A stretch of 64,000 nt of DNA from Streptomyces tauricus (GCF_014650955.1 NZ_BMVY01000002.1:186001-250000); one strand, 5' to 3'; shown: positions 32,788 to 41,924, numbered from the stretch's first letter. Notes: generated from the letters alone by a model not told the origin. Made by a program: numbers and translations.

Positions 32788-33876
32788 GTGAGACGAATCA
32801 TCGCCATCGTCCTGGCGGTATTCCTGATCGGCGGAGTGGCAGCAGCCGTCGTAGCGGGCCGCGAAGACCAGGACAGCAGCACGGCAACGAAGACCGTGCG
32901 GGGAGTGATCGGGTCGGAGAAGGCGGAGTTCTTCGCCGACCCGGACGTGGTGAAGGCCCTTGCTGCCAAGGGCTACACCGTGGAGACGGAGACCTCCGGG
33001 TCCTGGGCCATGGAGGGACTCGACCTCAAGGGGTACGACTTCGCGTTCCCCTCCAGCCAGGCGCCCGCCGGGGAACTGGCCTCGAAGTACCACGTACGGC
33101 AGCCCCTGCCGCGTCCCTTCTACTCGCCCCTCGTGGTCGTCGCGCACCGCAGCGCCGCCGAGGTGCTGGCGGGCAACGGCCTCGCGACCCTCGCGGGCAA
33201 GGGCGGCGACAAGGGCAACGGCACCCTCGACATGAAGGCCTACCTCAAGGCCGCCGAGGGCGACCGGACCTGGCAGCAGCTCAAGGGGGCGGACAAGCAC
33301 GGCGAGTTGAGCGGCACGCTGTTCATCTCCAGCACCGATCCCACCAGTTCGAACTCCGGCGCCCTGTACCTCGCCGCCGCCTCCTACGTCGCCGACGGCG
33401 GCCGGGTCGCCGACGGTGCCGCCGCCGTCGACCGCACAGCGCCCCTGATGCGCAAGCTGATCAGCGTCCAGGGCTCCCAGCAGACCAGCACGGACGCGGC
33501 CTTCCGGGACTTCGTCAGCGGTGTCGGAAACCCGCTGGTCCTCGTGTACGAGTCCCAGGTCGCCGCCCTCCTCGCCGGCGGCCAGGGCGCCGACGACCTG
33601 GTCGTCCTCTACCCGGACACCACCGCCAACAGCGACCACACGGTCGTCCCCCTCACGGCGGAGGGCCGCGCCCTCGGTGAACTGCTGGGGACCGACAAGG
33701 AGTTGCGCGGGCTCGCGGTGCGGCACGGGTTCCGGCCCCAGGGCGCGGCGGCCGAGTTCACGGCGGCCACCGACGCCCACACCACCTACCTCAACCAGAC
33801 GCTGACCGGTGTCCGGCAGGTGCCCGTGCCCGCCTCCAAGGTGCTGCACGAGATGGCACGCCGGGCCCGGGACTAG
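32788..33876 (+). CDS. Membrane-anchored solute-binding-like protein
   Basis: 362 aa from GTG 32788; upstream in-frame ATG 32725 would extend before the hydrophobic segment. One N-terminal helix (IIAIVLAVFLIGGVAAAVVAG) without lipobox anchors an extracytoplasmic domain with the extracellular substrate-binding fold: FPSSQAPAGELAS, ISSTDPTSSNSGALYLAA, VYESQVAALLAGG. The TDPTSSNSG segment recurs, slightly changed, in the third gene of this run. No ABC permease or ATPase is nearby, so a transport role is doubtful. The TelA-family gene starts 12 bases downstream. Confidence 0.75.
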   Translation: MRRIIAIVLAVFLIGGVAAAVVAGREDQDSSTATKTVRGVIGSEKAEFFADPDVVKALAAKGYTVETETSGSWAMEGLDLKGYDFAFPSSQAPAGELASKYHVRQPLPRPFYSPLVVVAHRSAAEVLAGNGLATLAGKGGDKGNGTLDMKAYLKAAEGDRTWQQLKGADKHGELSGTLFISSTDPTSSNSGALYLAAASYVADGGRVADGAAAVDRTAPLMRKLISVQGSQQTSTDAAFRDFVSGVGNPLVLVYESQVAALLAGGQGADDLVVLYPDTTANSDHTVVPLTAEGRALGELLGTDKELRGLAVRHGFRPQGAAAEFTAATDAHTTYLNQTLTGVRQVPVPASKVLHEMARRARD

Positions 33877-33888
33877 GGGGAACAGCCA

Positions 33889-35088
33889 GTGAGCAACCCG
33901 ATGAGCAATCCAGTGGGCGACAGCGACAGCGGCTTCACCCTCACTCCTCCCGAGCCCGTCACGGCCGTGCCGAAGGAGAAGGCCGGCGGGCTCGTACCGG
34001 TCGACGAGTCCGTACGGACGGACATGGCGCGCAAGGCCGCCGAGTACGTCGACGGGCTCGCCGCGCTCGACGCCCGCTCCCCCGCGTTCGCCGGGAAGAT
34101 CGGTGAGATCGTGGCCCTCGGCTCCGGTGAGATGCGCGGCGCCGCCGCCCAGTCGAACCGCATGCTGGAGCGCACGATCCGCGCCCTGCCCGCGAACGGC
34201 GAGGACGCCCAGTCCCGTGTCTCGTCCTCACTCGTCGAACTCCGGCGCACCGTCGAGGACCTGGACCCGCGCGACCTGCCCGGCGGCAAGGCCCGCAAGC
34301 TGCTGTCCCGGCTGCCGGGCGGCAACAAGCTCCGCGACCATGTGGCCAAGTACGCCTCCGCACAGGGCACGTTGAACAAGATCGTGGGCTCGTTGCGCGG
34401 CGGCCAGGACGAACTGCGGCGCGACAACGCCGCCCTGCAGACCGAACGCGTCCGCCTCTGGGACTCGATGGGCAAGCTCCAGGAGTACGTCGTCCTGACC
34501 GAGGCCCTGGACTCGGCGGTCGAGGAGCACATCAGTGGGGTGGAGGCGCTGGATCCCGCCCAGGCGGACACCCTGCGCGCCGACGTCCTCTTCCCCGTAC
34601 GGCAGAAGCACCAGGACCTGCTCACCCAGCTCGCGGTGTGCGCCCAGGGCTATCTGGCGATGGACGTGGTCCGGCGCAACAACGAGGAGCTGATCAAGGG
34701 CGTCGACCGCGCGGCCACCACCACGGTCTCCGCGCTGCGCATCTCGGTCATGCTCGCCTCCGCCCTCGACAACCAGCGCAAGGTCGTCGAGCAGGTCAAC
34801 GCGTTGCGCGGCACGACGGAGGACCTCATCCGCGGCAACGCGGAGATGCTCGCCACCCAGAGCGGCGAGATCCAGCGCATCGCCGCCGACCCCGCCGTCG
34901 GCGCGGAGACGCTGCGCTCGGCCTTCCAGCAGATCTACCAGACCCTCGACACCATCGACACGTACAAGGCCCAGGCCACAGAGACGATGGCGGCCACGGT
35001 GGACTCCCTGACCTCGGAACTCCAGCACGCCACGGCCTACTTGGAGCGCAGCCGCTCCCACAACGCCCTGGAAGGAGGCCTCACGTGA
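33889..35088 (+). CDS. Toxic anion resistance protein, TelA/KlaA family
   Basis: 399 aa from GTG 33889. The body is long and helical, typical of TelA: KIGEIVALGSGEMRGAAAQS, LPGGNKLRDHVAKYASAQGTLNKI, VLTEALDSAVEEHI, NEELIKGVDRAATTTVSALR. TelA proteins are linked to tellurite and antibiotic or phage resistance in plasmids, but their biochemistry is unknown. Here it lies between two proteins with binding domains and overlaps the next gene (GTGA). It is probably a cytoplasmic or membrane-peripheral partner of those surface proteins. Confidence 0.88.
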   Translation: MSNPMSNPVGDSDSGFTLTPPEPVTAVPKEKAGGLVPVDESVRTDMARKAAEYVDGLAALDARSPAFAGKIGEIVALGSGEMRGAAAQSNRMLERTIRALPANGEDAQSRVSSSLVELRRTVEDLDPRDLPGGKARKLLSRLPGGNKLRDHVAKYASAQGTLNKIVGSLRGGQDELRRDNAALQTERVRLWDSMGKLQEYVVLTEALDSAVEEHISGVEALDPAQADTLRADVLFPVRQKHQDLLTQLAVCAQGYLAMDVVRRNNEELIKGVDRAATTTVSALRISVMLASALDNQRKVVEQVNALRGTTEDLIRGNAEMLATQSGEIQRIAADPAVGAETLRSAFQQIYQTLDTIDTYKAQATETMAATVDSLTSELQHATAYLERSRSHNALEGGLT

Positions 35089-36710
35089 ACCTGTCTGTGG
35101 GCAGGCGTTCCGCAGGGCGATGGGGGTCCCCCCGCGCGAGCGGAGCCGAGCGTGGGGGAGGGTGGGCACAGACCACCCACCGGGCCGCAGCCGCCATCGC
35201 TCTGGCAGCGTTGACGGCCGGATGCACCTCAGCCGTGGAGGGGCCGGACCCCGCCGAGAAGCCGGCCGCCGGAACCCTCCGCATACTCGCCTCCAGCGAG
35301 CTCGTCGACATGAAGCCCGTCCTGGACCAGGTCCACAAGGACACCGGCATCACGGTCCGCCCCACCTACATCGGCACGCTCGACGCCGTCGACCTCCTCG
35401 CGAAGGGCAGGGCGAAGGACGCGTACGACGCCGTCTGGCTCTCCTCCAACGACTACCTGCGCCTCGACCCCGCCGCCGCGAAGCAGGTCGTGTCCCAGAC
35501 CCCGGTGATGTCCAGCCCGCTGGCCATCGGGGTGAAGGACGCCACCGTACGGAAGCTGGGGTGGAAGCCCGAGGACGTCACCTGGGCCGACATCGAGAAG
35601 GCGGTGCGCGACGGCGGTCTGACCTACGGCATGACCGACCCGTCCCGCTCCAACTCCGGTTTCTCCACCCTCGTATCCGTCGCTTCGGGTCTCTCCGACG
35701 CCCAGTCGGCGCTCACGGACGCGGATGTGAAGGAGGCGACGCCCCGGCTGACGGACTTCTTCAAGGGGCAGAAGCTGACGTCCGGGTCGTCGGGCTGGCT
35801 GGCCGAGGCGTACGACCGCCGGGGTGACGTCGACGCGCTGCTCAACTACGAGTCGGTGCTGAAGTCGAGGAAGGACCTGACCGTGATCCGGCCGCGGGAC
35901 GGCGTGGTCACCGCCGACTACCCGCTCTCCTCGCTCGCGTCCACGAGTCAGCAGGTCCGTGAGGACGTCCGGCGGCTCACCGAGGCCCTGCGTGCCCCCG
36001 GAACCCAGCGGCTGATCACCGACCGGACGCTGCGCCGGCCCGTCGTACCCTCCGTGCCGCCCGCCGCGGGGCTCGACACCACCCGGCGGCGCGAACTGCC
36101 GTTCCCGGGCAGCCGTTCCGTCGCCGACGGGCTCCTGGACGCGTACGAGAACAAGCTGCGCCGCCCCTCCCGGACGGTGTACGTGCTCGACACCTCGGGC
36201 TCGATGGGCGAGGACGGGCGGCTCGGCCGGCTGAAGAAGGCGCTCACCGCTCTCACCGGCGACTTCCGCGAACGCGAGGAGGTGACGCTGATGCCGTTCG
36301 GCTCGGCCGTCAAGAGCGTACGCACGCATGTGGTGCGGCCCGAGGACCCGCGTTCGGGGCTCGACGCGATCCGCCGTGACACGCGGGCGCTCAGCGCGGA
36401 GGGCGACACCGCCATCTACACGTCGCTGCAGAAGGCGTACGAGCATCTGGGGGCCGACGACGACACGTTCACGTCGATCGTGCTGATGACGGACGGCGAG
36501 AACACCGAGGGTGCGAGCCCGGCGGAGTTCGACGGGTTCTACGGGCGGCTGTCCGCGGACGAGCGGCGGATCCCCGTCTTCCCCATCCTGTTCGGCGACT
36601 CCGACCGCGGCGAGCTGGAACACATCGCCGAGCTGACCGGCGGCCGTCTCTTCGACGCCCAGAAGGGCTCCCTGGACGGCGCCTTCAAGGAGATCCGTGG
36701 CTACCAATAG
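35085..36710 (+). CDS. Lipoprotein fusing a solute-binding domain to a VWA domain
   Basis: 541 aa from GTG 35085 (GAAGGAGG upstream; overlaps the TelA stop). Unusually, the first 46 residues include a translated repeat element before the hydrophobic segment and lipobox LTAGC (Cys47). Residues about 60-330 are a binding-protein domain (TLRILASSELVDMKPVLDQV, MTDPSRSNSGFSTLVSV, GWLAEAYDRRGDVDALLNYE). Residues about 360-535 form a VWA domain with MIDAS motif DTSGS (D369), GDTAIYTSL and MTDGENTEG. It should bind a ligand and a metal-dependent partner outside the membrane. Confidence 0.85.
   Translation: MNLSVGRRSAGRWGSPRASGAERGGGWAQTTHRAAAAIALAALTAGCTSAVEGPDPAEKPAAGTLRILASSELVDMKPVLDQVHKDTGITVRPTYIGTLDAVDLLAKGRAKDAYDAVWLSSNDYLRLDPAAAKQVVSQTPVMSSPLAIGVKDATVRKLGWKPEDVTWADIEKAVRDGGLTYGMTDPSRSNSGFSTLVSVASGLSDAQSALTDADVKEATPRLTDFFKGQKLTSGSSGWLAEAYDRRGDVDALLNYESVLKSRKDLTVIRPRDGVVTADYPLSSLASTSQQVREDVRRLTEALRAPGTQRLITDRTLRRPVVPSVPPAAGLDTTRRRELPFPGSRSVADGLLDAYENKLRRPSRTVYVLDTSGSMGEDGRLGRLKKALTALTGDFREREEVTLMPFGSAVKSVRTHVVRPEDPRSGLDAIRRDTRALSAEGDTAIYTSLQKAYEHLGADDDTFTSIVLMTDGENTEGASPAEFDGFYGRLSADERRIPVFPILFGDSDRGELEHIAELTGGRLFDAQKGSLDGAFKEIRGYQ
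35121..35160. repeat. Dispersed Streptomyces-type repeat translated in the VWA lipoprotein N-terminus
   Basis: TGGGGGTCCCCCCGCGCGAG and the following 20 bases, ending CGTGGGGGAG, match by memory a short hairpin repeat common between genes in Streptomyces genomes. Here it lies inside the coding frame, a few codons after the start, and lengthens the signal sequence. Confidence 0.65.
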
Positions 36711-37305
36711 GACCAACAAGTTCCTCGGCTACCTGGAGTCCCGGAAGAACCTCACCGGCAGCGCCTGCGGGATCGCCGGCCTCGGGCTGACCTTCGCGGG
36801 CGTCGCGGGGGCGTACTGGCCGCTCGTCGTCGTGGGTCTGTACGGCGCGGGCGCGCTGATCGCCCCGCCGGAGCGGCCGTCACTGCCGGACTTCCCCGAT
36901 CCGTCCGCGCAGTTGGACGAACTGCGCGGGGACTTCGGGAAGCTGCGGGCCTACCTCGCCGACGTCGAGCTGCCGCCCGCCGCCGCCGGGCGGCTCACCG
37001 AGCTGACCGAGCTGCTGGCGGCGCTGCTCGACCCCGGGTGGGTCGCGGAGGTCCTCGCGCAGGACCCGGAGGGCGTGCACACGCTGTCCCGGGCCGTGCG
37101 GACGGATGTCCCGGAGGCCGTCGACACGTTCGTACGGACGCGGTGGTGGGTGCGGCTGGCGCCCGGTACGGAGGCGCCCGAGCGGCATCTCGAACGGCAG
37201 CTGGGGTTGTTGCACCAGGAGGCGGAGGCGCTGGCCGCCGGGCTGCGCGAGACGGAGGCCCGGCGTCAGGAGTCCCACACCCGCTATCTGGAGGACCGGG
37301 CGTAA
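36697..37305 (+). CDS. Small membrane protein with helical cytoplasmic domain, TelA-cluster
   Basis: 202 aa from GTG 36697 (AAGGAG six bases upstream); it overlaps the VWA gene by 14 bases. Two closely spaced helices (SACGIAGLGLTFAGVAGAYW, PLVVVGLYGAGALIA) form a hairpin. The rest (about residues 60-200) is predicted helical or coiled-coil, rich in E, L and R (ERHLERQLGLLHQEAEALAA). I do not recognise the family. The tight packing makes it the fourth member of the binding-protein/TelA/VWA unit. Confidence 0.75.
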   Translation: MATNRTNKFLGYLESRKNLTGSACGIAGLGLTFAGVAGAYWPLVVVGLYGAGALIAPPERPSLPDFPDPSAQLDELRGDFGKLRAYLADVELPPAAAGRLTELTELLAALLDPGWVAEVLAQDPEGVHTLSRAVRTDVPEAVDTFVRTRWWVRLAPGTEAPERHLERQLGLLHQEAEALAAGLRETEARRQESHTRYLEDRA

Positions 37306-37335
37306 CGGACCGGTCGCAGCCCCCGGGGGCGGTAC

Positions 37336-38064
37336 TTACTTCGAGCCGAACTCCGCCACCGCCCGGCCCACGATCGCCTCCAGCTGCTGGTGGTGTGCGC
37401 CCCGCCAGTAAGCCCGCCCGCACTCCGCGCACCGCGCGAACACGTCGTACGACCGTCGCGTACCCCCTTCGAGCTGCTCGGCGACCTCGTCCTTCGAGGC
37501 CTCCTCCAGCAGGCCGTTGCACGCGGTGCACCGGCTCCAGGGCCGCAGCGCGGGGGCGAACCGGCCCAGTACATCCCGTAGTTGCTCGTCCGGGCGGGTG
37601 CTGTACACGAAGGCCCCGGCCCACAGTTCCCTGCGCCGCAGCAGGCCACGGTCCCGGCTGAGCATCACCCGCTGTTCGGCCGCCGACCTCGCCGCGAGCG
37701 CGGGATCGCCGATGTCCAGCGACTCGTAGGCGGCGTCCACACCGAGCAGTCTCATGCGGCGCGCCAGCGTGCCCAGGTGGACGTCGAGCAGGAAGCGCAG
37801 CGGGGCGCCCGGGACCGGCTGGGGGCGCTCGACCGCGCGTACCTCGACGGAGTCGGCCGCCGCCGGCAGGTGCGAGGTGGCCACCGTGCGGCCGTTCACC
37901 ACGAGTGCGCCGACCTCGGTCAGCGGAACGCCGAGCGACTCGACGACGTGGCCCAGCGTGGAGGAGCCGTCGGTGGCGACGGGCGTGGGCCCCGACCGGC
38001 GTCCGTGCGGGACGAACACCCTTAGTCCGGGGGCGAATTCGACGTGGATCTCCGGTCCGTTCAC
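37336..38064 (-). CDS. Mut7-C RNase domain protein with N-terminal ubiquitin-like fold
   Basis: 242 aa from GTG 38064. The N-terminal 80 residues (EIHVEFAPGLRVFVPHG, LGVPLTEVGALVVNGRTV) look like the Mut7-C ubiquitin domain. The C-terminal part is the Mut7-C RNase: FLLDVHLGTLARRMRLLGVDA, MLSRDRGLLRRREL and a zinc ribbon (CTACNGLLEEA, CAECGRAYW). The PIN-like fold suggests RNA cleavage, with the substrate unknown. It is convergent with the preceding cluster. Confidence 0.88.
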   Translation of the reverse strand: MNGPEIHVEFAPGLRVFVPHGRRSGPTPVATDGSSTLGHVVESLGVPLTEVGALVVNGRTVATSHLPAAADSVEVRAVERPQPVPGAPLRFLLDVHLGTLARRMRLLGVDAAYESLDIGDPALAARSAAEQRVMLSRDRGLLRRRELWAGAFVYSTRPDEQLRDVLGRFAPALRPWSRCTACNGLLEEASKDEVAEQLEGGTRRSYDVFARCAECGRAYWRGAHHQQLEAIVGRAVAEFGSK

Positions 38065-38099
38065 CGGGTCAGGATGACATGCGGGGCGGGCCCGTGGCC

Positions 38100-38738
38100 T
38101 CAGGGTTTCCCCGGGGGGAGCCCGTGCCGCATGACGTCCAGGGCCCGTTCGACGAGGGCGCCGAGGTCGTCCACGTGCCGGTGCTCGGCCCAGTACAGGG
38201 TCACCTCCATCAGACAGCCCACGACGGACATCGCGAAGACGCGCACCTCGAAGCTGTCGGGGGCCCGACCGGTGCGTTCGCCGATGACCTGGCGGAGCAG
38301 ATCACCGGTGACGGACATGCTCTCCATCATCCGGGAGCGCACGGAGGGCACCTCGACCATCAGCCGGGTCCGCAGCCGGGTCACCGCGGGTTCCTCCGAG
38401 GTGCCGAAGTCGACGGCCTTCCTGAACACGTGCCGGAGGGAGTCGAGCCACGGTTCGTCCGCCGGGCGGGCGCGCAGCTCCGCCGCCATGAACGGGGCGA
38501 ACTCGTCCGTGAGGACGATGTCCTCCTTGGTCGGGAAGTAGCGGAAGACCGTGGACGGCGACACCTCGGCCAGCTCGGCGATCTGCTCGATCGTCGTCGC
38601 GTCGAACCCCTGCTCCTCGATCAGCCGGTACGTCGCGTCCCGGATGGCCGTACGCGTCTTGATCTTCTTACGCTCACGAAGTCCCAGCTGGGGACGGGTG
38701 GCGGGGAGCGGAGTACGTGCGGCCGTCATGGGGGTCAT
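38100..38738 (-). CDS. TetR family transcriptional regulator
   Basis: 212 aa. The HTH region is RDATYRLIEEQGFDATTIEQIAELAEVSPSTVFRYFPTKEDI. The C-terminal half is the TetR_C-like ligand domain of the actinobacterial group (RTRLMVEVPSVRSRMMES). An alternative ATG lies nine bases downstream of the one used. It may regulate the TrhA/hemolysin III gene just upstream on the same strand, whose start is preceded by a TACGG/CCGTA palindrome. Confidence 0.9.
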   Translation of the reverse strand: MTPMTAARTPLPATRPQLGLRERKKIKTRTAIRDATYRLIEEQGFDATTIEQIAELAEVSPSTVFRYFPTKEDIVLTDEFAPFMAAELRARPADEPWLDSLRHVFRKAVDFGTSEEPAVTRLRTRLMVEVPSVRSRMMESMSVTGDLLRQVIGERTGRAPDSFEVRVFAMSVVGCLMEVTLYWAEHRHVDDLGALVERALDVMRHGLPPGKP

Positions 38739-38768
38739 TGTCGGCCATCGGCCGGGGCGGGTGCCATG

Positions 38769-38812
38769 TCCGGGCCGGTCACGTCCGGGCCGGCGACGTC
38801 CGGGCGGGTCGT
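38769..38812. repeat. Three 15-base direct repeats upstream of the TetR gene
   Basis: Copies of TCCGGGCCGGTCACG, TCCGGGCCGGCGACG and TCCGGGCGGGTCGTC follow each other between the TetR gene and the terminator of trhA. They may be regulator sites or simple tandem duplication. Confidence 0.5.
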
Positions 38813-38825
38813 CGTCGGGGCATGC

Positions 38826-38862
38826 GAAAGGGCCCCGCCGCGGGATGCGGTGGGGCCCTTTC
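38826..38862 (-). terminator. Hairpin terminator after the TrhA-like gene
   Basis: GAAAGGGCCCCGCCGC pairs with GCGGTGGGGCCCTTTC (one G-U pair) around a five-base loop. It lies just past the stop codon of the minus-strand gene ending at 38889. Confidence 0.8.
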
Positions 38863-38888
38863 GTCAGGTCGAAGACGTACTGCCGTGG

Positions 38889-39611
38889 CTATCCGTACTG
38901 GTACGCCACCATCGAGATGCCGATGTAGTGCGCGATGAACGCCGCGAGGGTGAGCGAGTGGAAGACCTCGTGGAAGCCGAACCAGCGCGGTGACGGGTTC
39001 GGGCGCTTGAGTGCGTAGATCACTCCGCCGGCGCTGTAGAGGAGCCCGCCCACGATCACCAGGACCAGGACGGCGATACCGCCGGCCCGCATGAAGTCGG
39101 GGAGGAAGAAGACCGCGGCCCAGCCCATCGCGATGTAACAGGGGGTGTAGAGCCAGCGCGGGGCGCCGATCCAGAAGACCCGGAAGGCGATGCCCGCAAG
39201 CGCCGCGATCCAGATGCCCCACAGCAGCCACTTCCCCTTGCTCTCCGGGAGCAGCAGCATCGTCAGCGGTGTGTACGAGCCCGCGATGATCAGGAAGATG
39301 TTCGCGTGGTCGAGCCTGCGCAGTACGCCGTCCATGCGCGGACTCCACGTGCCGCGGTGGTAGATCGCGCTGACCCCGAACAGCAGGCAAGCCGTCAGGA
39401 CGAAGATCGCGCAGGCCGCACGGGCGCGGGTCGATCCGGCGAGGGCCGTCAGGGCCAGGCCGGAGACGAGGACCGCCGGGAACATTCCGGCATGCAGCCA
39501 GCCGCGCAGTCTCGGTTTGACGGGGTGCGGCAGGGAGAGCGCTTCGGCGACACGGTCGACGATCGGCGATTCCGCTGAGGCGTCGGGGGTGGGCGCAGTC
39601 ATGCGATCCAT
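38889..39611 (-). CDS. TrhA/hemolysin III family (PAQR) membrane protein
   Basis: 240 aa, seven helices. PAQR metal-site motifs are present: FGVSAIYHRGTW in helix 2 and GFHEVFHSLTLAAFIAH near the end. Bacterial members are linked to membrane fluidity and lipid homeostasis rather than hemolysis. A second in-frame ATG lies nine bases into the gene and either may be used. The palindrome at 39618-39629 touches the leader and should place it under a TetR-type regulator, probably the neighbour. Confidence 0.9.
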   Translation of the reverse strand: MDRMTAPTPDASAESPIVDRVAEALSLPHPVKPRLRGWLHAGMFPAVLVSGLALTALAGSTRARAACAIFVLTACLLFGVSAIYHRGTWSPRMDGVLRRLDHANIFLIIAGSYTPLTMLLLPESKGKWLLWGIWIAALAGIAFRVFWIGAPRWLYTPCYIAMGWAAVFFLPDFMRAGGIAVLVLVIVGGLLYSAGGVIYALKRPNPSPRWFGFHEVFHSLTLAAFIAHYIGISMVAYQYG

Positions 39612-39617
39612 CGTACC

Positions 39618-39629
39618 TACGGAACCGTA
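39618..39629. promoter_or_regulatory. TetR-type palindrome before the TrhA-like gene
   Basis: TACGGAACCGTA, arms TACGG/CCGTA around two bases, begins seven bases upstream of the start codon. With TTACG following (39631-39635) it resembles operators of small TetR regulators. It probably overlaps the transcription start. Confidence 0.6.
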
Positions 39630-39989
39630 AGTTACGTATCAGCCGACCGTCGGAAGTGCGCCAAGTGTCCAGCCTCTCATGCGGACACCGGGCCGAAGTG
39701 CCGGGTGGGCAGGGAAAGGGCTTCTTACGCCTATGGCAACGAGTGGTGATGCTCACGCTGCTCAGGTGTGAGGCCCTCTGGACATATGCGCGCACCCGTC
39801 GGATGATCAAATGAGTGCGGTCGGCACCGGATGAGCGCCAGGAAGATCGATATCCACCGAAAAGATCGATAAGGGTCGTTGAAGTTCTGTGACGATCGGT
39901 GACGATTGGTGAGTACCGATTACGTGAAGCATCCGGGTCGCAGCCCCCACGGGGCACAAAAAACAAAAACCCCTCATCTAGGAGCGATC
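39630..39989 (+). promoter_or_regulatory. pckG upstream region with direct repeats
   Basis: A gene-free stretch of about 360 bases. It contains two AAGATCGATA copies (39843-39852 and 39862-39871, 19 bases apart) and two adjoining near-copies GACGATCGGT/GACGATTGGT (39891-39910). These suggest regulator half-sites upstream of the PEP carboxykinase gene. An A-rich run lies at 39956-39970, just before the ribosome site. I see no RNA gene. Confidence 0.45.
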
Positions 39990-41828
39990 GTGGCGCGCGA
40001 CATCGCGGCTCCCTCTTCCGACACCGTCCCCACCAACCATCAGGAACTGATCTCGTGGGTCAACGAGATCGCCGAACTGACGCAGCCGGACAGTGTGGTC
40101 TGGTGTGACGGCTCAGAGGCCGAATACGAGCGACTGAGCGAGGAGCTCGTCCGCAAGGGCACCTTCAAGAAGCTCGACCCGATCAAGCGCCCGAACTCCT
40201 ACTACGCCGCCTCCGACCCGACCGATGTCGCCCGGGTCGAGGACCGGACGTTCATCTGCTCCGAGGACGAGGCGGACGCCGGCCCGACCAACCACTGGAA
40301 GGACCCCGCCGAGATGCGGGAGGTCTTCCAGGGCAAGGAGGGCAACGGAGGGATCTTCCGCGGCTCGATGCGCGGCCGGACGATGTACGTCGTCCCGTTC
40401 TGCATGGGCCCGCTCGGCTCCGACCTGTCCGCCATCGGCGTCGAGATCACCGACTCCGCGTACGTCGCCGTGTCCATGCGCACCATGACCCGGATGGGTC
40501 AGCCGGTCCTGGACGAACTCGGCTCCGACGGTTTCTTCGTGCGTGCCGTGCACACGCTCGGGGCGCCGCTGCAGGAGGGCGAGGCGGATGTGCCGTGGCC
40601 GTGCAACTCCACGAAGTACATCTCCCACTTCCCCGAGACCCGTGAGATCTGGTCGTACGGCTCCGGGTACGGCGGCAACGCGCTGCTCGGCAAGAAGTGC
40701 TACGCGCTGCGCATCGCCTCCGTCATGGCCCGTGACGAGGGCTGGCTCGCCGAGCACATGCTCATCCTGAAACTCACGCCTCCGCAGGGAGAGTCGAAGT
40801 ACGTGGCCGCCGCGTTCCCGAGCGCCTGCGGCAAGACGAACCTCGCGATGCTGGAGCCGACGGTCCGCGGCTGGACCGTCGAGACCATCGGCGACGACAT
40901 CGCCTGGATGCGCTTCGGCGAGGACGGCCGGCTGTACGCCATCAACCCCGAGGCCGGTTTCTTCGGTGTCGCGCCCGGCACCGGTGAGCACACGAACGCC
41001 AACGCGATGAAGACGCTCTGGGGCAACTCCGTCTTCACCAATGTCGCCCTCACCGACGACAACGACGTGTGGTGGGAGGGCATGACCGAGGAGACGCCCG
41101 CCCATCTGACGGACTGGAAGGGCAACGACTGGACGCCCGAGTCGGGTGTCCCCGCCGCGCACCCGAACGCCCGCTTCACCACGCCCGCCGCGCAGTGCCC
41201 GATCATCGCGCCCGAGTGGGAGGACCCCAAGGGCGTGCCGATCTCGGCGATCCTCTTCGGTGGCCGCCGCGCCACGGCCGTGCCGCTGGTGACCGAGTCG
41301 TTCGACTGGAACCACGGGGTCTTCCTCGGGGCGAACGTCGCCTCCGAGAAGACCGCCGCCGCCGAGGGCAAGGTCGGCGAGCTGCGCCGCGACCCGTTCG
41401 CCATGCTGCCGTTCTGCGGCTACAACATGGGCGACTACATGGGTCACTGGGTCGATGTCGCCAAGGGCAAGGACCAGGCGAAGCTCCCGAAGATCTACTA
41501 CGTCAACTGGTTCCGCAAGAACGACGAGGGCAAGTTCGTCTGGCCAGGCTTCGGCGAGAACAGCCGGGTCCTGAAGTGGATCGTGGACCGGCTCGACGGG
41601 CGGGCCGAGGGTGTGGAGACGCCGATCGGGGTGCTGCCGGCGAAGGGCGCGCTCGACACGGAGGGTCTCGACCTCTCCGAGGCCGACCTCGACTTCCTGC
41701 TCACCGTCGACAAGGAGGTCTGGCGGGAGGAGGCGGCGCTGGTGCCGGAGCACTTGAACACGTTCGGGGAGCACACGCCGGTTGAACTGTGGGACGAGTA
41801 CCGGGCGCTGGTGAAGCGCCTGGGCTGA
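39990..41828 (+). CDS. pckG: Phosphoenolpyruvate carboxykinase (GTP)
   Basis: 612 aa from GTG 39990 (GGAG six bases upstream), the standard length of the GTP class. Motifs include [36 protein letters not shown] (P-loop with the reactive Cys) and [11 protein letters not shown] (kinase-2), plus [15 protein letters not shown]. It converts oxaloacetate and GTP to PEP in the cytoplasm and feeds gluconeogenesis. The gene is monocistronic: a long leader precedes it and a strong hairpin follows the stop. Confidence 0.97.
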   Translation: MARDIAAPSSDTVPTNHQELISWVNEIAELTQPDSVVWCDGSEAEYERLSEELVRKGTFKKLDPIKRPNSYYAASDPTDVARVEDRTFICSEDEADAGPTNHWKDPAEMREVFQGKEGNGGIFRGSMRGRTMYVVPFCMGPLGSDLSAIGVEITDSAYVAVSMRTMTRMGQPVLDELGSDGFFVRAVHTLGAPLQEGEADVPWPCNSTKYISHFPETREIWSYGSGYGGNALLGKKCYALRIASVMARDEGWLAEHMLILKLTPPQGESKYVAAAFPSACGKTNLAMLEPTVRGWTVETIGDDIAWMRFGEDGRLYAINPEAGFFGVAPGTGEHTNANAMKTLWGNSVFTNVALTDDNDVWWEGMTEETPAHLTDWKGNDWTPESGVPAAHPNARFTTPAAQCPIIAPEWEDPKGVPISAILFGGRRATAVPLVTESFDWNHGVFLGANVASEKTAAAEGKVGELRRDPFAMLPFCGYNMGDYMGHWVDVAKGKDQAKLPKIYYVNWFRKNDEGKFVWPGFGENSRVLKWIVDRLDGRAEGVETPIGVLPAKGALDTEGLDLSEADLDFLLTVDKEVWREEAALVPEHLNTFGEHTPVELWDEYRALVKRLG

Positions 41829-41842
41829 CCAGCCTTGTTTGT

Positions 41843-41889
41843 CCTCAAGCGCCGGACGGGCTGAGAGATCAGCCCGTCCGCGCTTGAGG
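41843..41889 (+). terminator. Long hairpin terminator after pckG
   Basis: CCTCAAGCGCCGGACGGGCT continues into an almost complete complement (TCAGCCCGTCCGCGCTTGAGG region) around a four-base loop. This inverted repeat is, from memory, a common Streptomyces terminator sequence. It may serve the convergent oxidase gene as well. Confidence 0.85.
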
Positions 41890-41924
41890 TATGTGGCCGG
41901 GTGCGGGTGCGCCGTGGCGGGGGT

